Assembly (NCBI GenBank): GCA_964360145.1
Contig: CAYHWW010000138.1
Span: 1 to 9,156, forward strand
From: CAYHWW01 sp964360145
Lineage (GTDB): Bacteria > Bdellovibrionota > UBA1018 > CAYHWW01
DNA length: 9,156 bases
Direction of reading: 5' to 3'
Both the position numbers and the translations under genes were made by a program. Below are positions 6,164-9,156 of the stretch, piece by piece; positions within the stretch are counted from its first letter, which is position 1; each line of letters starts with the position of its first letter. The notes under the pieces were generated by a model. It made no database searches, was not told the origin of the DNA, and saw nothing but the letters and a program-made list of their open reading frames with translations.

Positions 6164-6506
6164 ATCCCGCCGCGAGTTTGATGAGGAATTCTTGGATATC
6201 GCCAAGCGCCTGGAGCGCGGCGAAAAGGTTAAGCCTAGCAAGGGTGAGTTCTTTGAATCACTAGAGGCGGTGCGCAGCTTTCTCACGGACAAGCGCCTGG
6301 AACTCTGGCGCGTCATACGCGACCAGGAGCCTGAGTCGTTGACGGCGCTCGCTCGTCTTGTGAAGCGCGACTACAAAGACGTGCACCAAGACGTGGCGAT
6401 CCTCGTCGAAGTTGGGCTTGTGGAGTACAAGAAGCCCAAGGGCTCAAAGACTCGTGCGGTGAAGCCGGTCAGCGTGGTGGATCAGCTTGAGTTTAAGGTT
6501 GCCTAA
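6138..6506 (+). CDS. Winged-helix DNA-binding antitoxin, HVO_A0114 type
   Basis: This 122-residue protein has a charged N-terminal helical part (SRREFDEEFLDIAKRLERGE, 10-29) containing KGEFFESLEAVRSFLT, then a MarR/ArsR-like winged helix: DKRLELWRVIRDQEPESLTA (51-70) as the first helices, LARLVKRDYKDVHQDVAILV (71-90) containing the recognition helix, and EVGLVEYKKPKGSKTRAV (91-108) as the wing. Proteins of this kind commonly follow TumE-like toxins and act as antitoxin and repressor. The ATG at 6138 has GAGGAG (6122-6127) at 10 nt spacing, inside the toxin gene. A TTG at 6120 in frame would add six residues but would place the ribosome site inside the coding part. It probably binds the 31-bp palindrome upstream of the operon. 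An A8 run at 6146-6153 lies in the overlap with the toxin. Confidence 0.8.
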   Translation: MKIKKIVIKSRREFDEEFLDIAKRLERGEKVKPSKGEFFESLEAVRSFLTDKRLELWRVIRDQEPESLTALARLVKRDYKDVHQDVAILVEVGLVEYKKPKGSKTRAVKPVSVVDQLEFKVA

Positions 6507-6543
6507 GCTATCTTTGATTTCTTAAGCAAGGGTACAAGCACCA

Positions 6544-8031
6544 CTAGTTCGTAAGCTTGTCTTTGCAGGTGGCGGACGAGGCAGCTCTTTGGATGCGAGA
6601 GATCAACTCCTCACGAACTTCCAGTGCAAACTCACGTATGTTCTGGTCTGGATCGGACTGCGCCATTTTCTGAAGAGTGTCGAAATAGGTCGCGGCCAGC
6701 TGGCGCGGAAGCCCCATGGACACGTAGCCAAGGGCATCGCCGCGGACGCGGGCGTCTGGGTCAGCCAAAAACTGCACGAGCTGGTCATGGGCAGTGGCTG
6801 CATCAAGGAGGGGACGCCGCAGCGCACTTACGGACGCCTTACGCACCAGAGGGTTCCCGTGATTGAAGAGTCCCGGCAGATAGCCCTTCAATTGAGCCTG
6901 CAGTGCCGGCTCCTTCGAGTCACCTGCGTTTAATAGGACTCGCAGGGCGAAGTCGATCACGTCTGCCATTGCCGGATCTTGACTCAAGGGCTGAAGGCGT
7001 TCGATGAGTTGATGGACAGCGGCGTAGACCCTGGGCTCGTGAGCGTCAAAGAGCCACAGCGCTGCCAGTAGATCTGGGCCGTGGGTGGACGCGCTGAGGA
7101 TGCGAGCCGTAAAATTCCAGGCCTCCTCGTCACCAGCGACAGCGGCTGTCGCTGCGATGGCATTGATGAGATTCCGTCGCACTGCCGTTTTTTCGGCGGA
7201 ATCCGAAGGGCCTCGCCGGTTCACTTGCGCGAGGAGATTTCTGACAATGATCGCACGCTGCGCAGGGTGTCCAAAGCCAGGATTGTAGACGTCGCTTGCG
7301 AGCTCAGAGGCAAACCCAAGGACGATTGCTCTGCGCCGGAGACCCTGTGTGGGCTGTGCCAACCACTGGGCCTGAGTACGATAGAGCGCTTCATAGCGCA
7401 TGAGGATCTGGTCGAACAGCGTCGCGTTCGAGGCTGAAACCGCAGCGAAATTCGCCAACCCGCGGGCGAAGGAGTCGGTGCTGGGGTAGCGAGCGCCTTC
7501 GAGACGCAGAAGCTCCATGGCGATGAACTGAATATTCGGATCGGTATTCTGCACGAGCAGGCCAATGATCTCGTAAAATGTGCGAATATCAGAGAGTGTG
7601 CTGATGGGGCGAAGGGCAACGTCGGGAATGAATCCCAAAGTTAAAAAGCCATGAAGCAACCCTGCATCAGTGAACTCACGCACGGCCTGCTTAAAGATCT
7701 CGCCGAGGTAGTACTGCTTCAATAGGATCGTTCTCTCAATGGGCTTGAGTTGAAGCTGATTCAGCGCGGCCTCGAAGCCTTGCGAAGGAGACTCGATGAA
7801 CTGGTCCACCATAGGATTGTTCAAGAGCGCCCCAACCAAGTCTTCATTCGGATGGGTGGGCAGGATCTGGTATTTGGCCACCAGGCTTTTCATGGTCGCG
7901 CTGAGTGTGACGGCAAGGGCGGCCTGCGGCAGCAGCGCCACGGACAATACTAGTGTGAATGCAATCGAAAGCCTTGAAAGCATGGCGCGGCTACTACCAC
8001 AATAACAGTAAACAGACCCCGCCAATTTCAC
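6544..8031 (-). CDS. Exported HEAT-repeat protein, function unknown
   Basis: The frame encodes 495 residues from a GTG at 8031. Residues 18-40 (SRLSIAFTLVLSVALLPQAALA at its core) form a signal peptide with likely cleavage after ALA. The rest is almost entirely alpha-helical, with recognisable HEAT-like units: NTDPNIQFIAMELLRLE (162-178), HGNPLVRKASVSALR (391-405), ADPDARVRGDALGYVS (423-438) and SDPDQNIREFALEVRE (459-474). These have the D-P/N-P plus VR-x-x-A pattern that marks HEAT helices. Such proteins are scaffolds for protein-protein contact; no catalytic motif is seen. The 3' end converges on the HTH antitoxin gene with a 37-nt gap. It lies 33 nt downstream of the ferredoxin-hydrolase gene on the same strand, so one transcript is possible. 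An ATG at 7983 gives a tidier signal peptide, but only the GTG has a strong ribosome site. Confidence 0.82.
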   Translation of the reverse strand: MKLAGSVYCYCGSSRAMLSRLSIAFTLVLSVALLPQAALAVTLSATMKSLVAKYQILPTHPNEDLVGALLNNPMVDQFIESPSQGFEAALNQLQLKPIERTILLKQYYLGEIFKQAVREFTDAGLLHGFLTLGFIPDVALRPISTLSDIRTFYEIIGLLVQNTDPNIQFIAMELLRLEGARYPSTDSFARGLANFAAVSASNATLFDQILMRYEALYRTQAQWLAQPTQGLRRRAIVLGFASELASDVYNPGFGHPAQRAIIVRNLLAQVNRRGPSDSAEKTAVRRNLINAIAATAAVAGDEEAWNFTARILSASTHGPDLLAALWLFDAHEPRVYAAVHQLIERLQPLSQDPAMADVIDFALRVLLNAGDSKEPALQAQLKGYLPGLFNHGNPLVRKASVSALRRPLLDAATAHDQLVQFLADPDARVRGDALGYVSMGLPRQLAATYFDTLQKMAQSDPDQNIREFALEVREELISRIQRAASSATCKDKLTN

Positions 8032-8037
8032 AGGAAC

Positions 8038-8044
8038 CCTCCCG
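8038..8044 (-). promoter_or_regulatory. Ribosome binding site supporting the GTG start of the HEAT-repeat gene
   Basis: GGGAGGG on the minus strand lies 6 nt before the GTG at 8031. The competing ATG at 7983 has no comparable sequence. This favours a 17-residue N-terminal extension (with Cys9 and Cys11) before the signal-peptide core. Confidence 0.6.
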
Positions 8045-8064
8045 AGAAGGCGAATTTTTGATTT

Positions 8065-8970
8065 TCACTGTTTGCGACTGAAACTGCCGCTAACAACGCC
8101 CCGCACATACGTCTCCATCCAACGCACAGCCTCTTGAATAGCCGGGCCAAAGGTATGGGGAACAAAACTCATTCTTCGACCATGCCCAGGCAAAACCCAT
8201 TCAACACCGGGATATGCGGCAAGCTTCCTGACGGACTCGATCTGCTCTTTCCACGAGTACCAACAGGCATCGCGAAAGGGGCGCAACGCCTTCTCGTCGT
8301 CGTCCCAAGGGAGATGATCCCCCGTAAAGAGATACCGGCCCTTCCAAAGGAGCACGCAGTGCCCCCTTGTATGACCGGGAGTGAAGATGATCCGCGCGTC
8401 ACCAATGACCTTATCATCGGTCCCCTCAAGAACGATCTCTGCGTCCTTTTGTGCGGCTTGATCATAGGCGTGAATCATCCGCCTTGCGCCAAATTCCTTG
8501 GCATATTTATCAGCGTCAGCCACATCATCGCGATGGGTGAGAAAAATCCAGGAGAGGCCCCCCATTTCACGAAACTTTCGCACGAGTACCGGTGTAAAAC
8601 GTGGGGAATCGATGAGCCCGTTGCCTGCCGCCGAACGGATAAAATAGCTATCCGAGCCATAAGAGGACTCGGCATTGAAACCATTGACGAAGACTTCGTC
8701 GGTAATGGGCACGGGAAACGAGTCTAAGACTTCTCGCCCCGCTTTCTGGCTCAACGAGCCAATGGCGTGGACCGGACATGCAATGAGTGCCTGCAACGCC
8801 TGGAGCACTTCTTCAGGGGATCGGGGCTGCACCGCCACTATCGACGTGTTGCCCTCATCTTGAAACGTATGGGGCGCAAACTTTCGGCAGGTGTCGCAGT
8901 TGATGCAGGTCGAATCGACGTAGAAATCCCCGGCGACATTGCCCGGTAGCTTTTTCTTAAGGTCTGCCAT
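8065..8970 (-). CDS. Ferredoxin-metallo-beta-lactamase-fold fusion hydrolase
   Basis: The 301-residue protein has two domains. Residues 14-75 are a single [4Fe-4S] ferredoxin: STCINCDTCRKFAP gives Cys22, Cys25 and Cys28, and ACPVHAIG gives Cys65. Residues 90-290 are a metallo-beta-lactamase fold: LTHRDDVAD (His146, Asp148, Asp149, Asp152), FTPGHTRGH (His200), LFTGDHLPWD (Asp218) and LPGHGRRMS (His263). The usual HxHxDH metal motif is changed to H-R-D-D, which is characteristic of this ferredoxin-fused group rather than of a lactamase. Fold relatives include glyoxalase II and persulfide dioxygenases; the substrate of this subgroup is not clear to me, and a redox or thiol-related role is only suggested by the cluster. 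There is no signal peptide, so it is cytosolic. Start: ATG with GGAG at 6 nt spacing. It begins 12 nt after the EamA transporter stop, indicating an operon. Confidence 0.9.
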   Translation of the reverse strand: MADLKKKLPGNVAGDFYVDSTCINCDTCRKFAPHTFQDEGNTSIVAVQPRSPEEVLQALQALIACPVHAIGSLSQKAGREVLDSFPVPITDEVFVNGFNAESSYGSDSYFIRSAAGNGLIDSPRFTPVLVRKFREMGGLSWIFLTHRDDVADADKYAKEFGARRMIHAYDQAAQKDAEIVLEGTDDKVIGDARIIFTPGHTRGHCVLLWKGRYLFTGDHLPWDDDEKALRPFRDACWYSWKEQIESVRKLAAYPGVEWVLPGHGRRMSFVPHTFGPAIQEAVRWMETYVRGVVSGSFSRKQ

Positions 8971-8982
8971 GATGCTCTCCGC

Positions 8983-9156
8983 TCACATTATGATGGAAAT
9001 TCCGCCCAGGGTCACGAGGCCAAAACCCAAAGCCTGGCGCCGCGTGATACGTTCCCGAAATAGAATGAGGCCTAGTAGCGCCGCCAGCGGGTACGAAAGA
9101 TTGCGCAGCATGCTGACGACCGCAGTCTTTTCCATTTCAAGAGCCAGACCATAGAA
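8983..9156 (-). CDS. EamA/DMT-family transporter, C-terminal 57 residues (5' end outside window)
   Basis: The minus strand is open from the right edge to a TGA at 8983-8985. The 57 residues match the last two transmembrane helices of a drug/metabolite (EamA) transporter: EKTAVVSMLRNLSYPLAALLG (9-29), then the hallmark ILFRERITRRQALGFGLVTL (31-50) and GGISIIM. The L-x-x-x-E-R-x-T...G-x-x-L-x-x-x-G pattern is diagnostic of the EamA repeat end. Such ten-helix inner-membrane proteins export or import small metabolites; no substrate can be assigned from this piece. It lies 12 nt upstream of the ferredoxin-hydrolase gene, so the two are probably co-transcribed. Confidence 0.85.
   Translation of the reverse strand, partial: FYGLALEMEKTAVVSMLRNLSYPLAALLGLILFRERITRRQALGFGLVTLGGISIIM

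Noticed and set aside
6534..6560. Hairpin ACAAGC / GCTTGT between the convergent HTH and HEAT genes
   Set aside because: Six-bp arms, a 15-nt loop and no T-run on the relevant strand make it unconvincing as a shared terminator.
8134..8727. Plus-strand open frame of 197 codons
   Set aside because: It is antisense to the ferredoxin-MBL gene, which has clear domain motifs.

Overview
The window is bacterial chromosomal DNA carrying eight gene units: seven intact or edge-truncated loci plus one toxin gene broken by a stop codon. Almost everything is on the minus strand; only a small toxin-antitoxin pair (5903-6506) is on the plus strand. The moderately high GC, the number of exported proteins of no known family, and a secreted HEAT-repeat protein suggest a Gram-negative of the delta-proteobacteria or Bdellovibrionota kind. 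That placement is a low-confidence guess, because no rRNA or marker gene is present.

Layout. (1) 1-2609, minus: one uninterrupted reading frame of 869 codons that runs off the left edge. It has a signal peptide, then a domain that reads like a NadD/NMNAT-type nucleotidyltransferase, then more than 560 residues I cannot assign. This is the most unusual item in the window. (2) 2702-3343, minus: a small exported protein with six cysteines and a serine-rich tail. (3) 3469-4126, minus: an AbrB-type antitoxin overlapping a PIN-domain toxin gene that carries an in-frame TGA at codon 70. Upstream is a very clear sigma70-type promoter with an inverted repeat over its -10 box. (4) 4266-5663, minus: an exported alpha/beta hydrolase of the prolyl-iminopeptidase/tripeptidyl-aminopeptidase type with an intact Ser-Asp-His triad. 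(5) 5700-5902: a divergent intergenic region with two inverted repeats, one a perfect 15-bp-arm palindrome containing a plausible plus-strand promoter. (6) 5903-6506, plus: a TumE/DUF6516-like toxin followed, with overlap, by a winged-helix antitoxin of the HVO_A0114 type. (7) 6544-8031, minus: an exported HEAT-repeat protein. (8) 8065-8970, minus: a ferredoxin domain fused to a metallo-beta-lactamase-fold hydrolase, 12 nt downstream of the 3' end of an EamA/DMT transporter gene that enters from the right edge.

How it fits together. The two toxin-antitoxin modules bracket the exported hydrolase, and each has its own self-contained promoter/operator, so they look like independent insertions rather than parts of one pathway. 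The transporter and ferredoxin-hydrolase genes probably form one transcript, possibly continuing into the HEAT gene. Four of the proteins (NadD-like, six-cysteine, hydrolase, HEAT) have N-terminal export signals, so the window leans toward cell-envelope or extracellular functions. I see no tRNA, rRNA, CRISPR array or insertion sequence.
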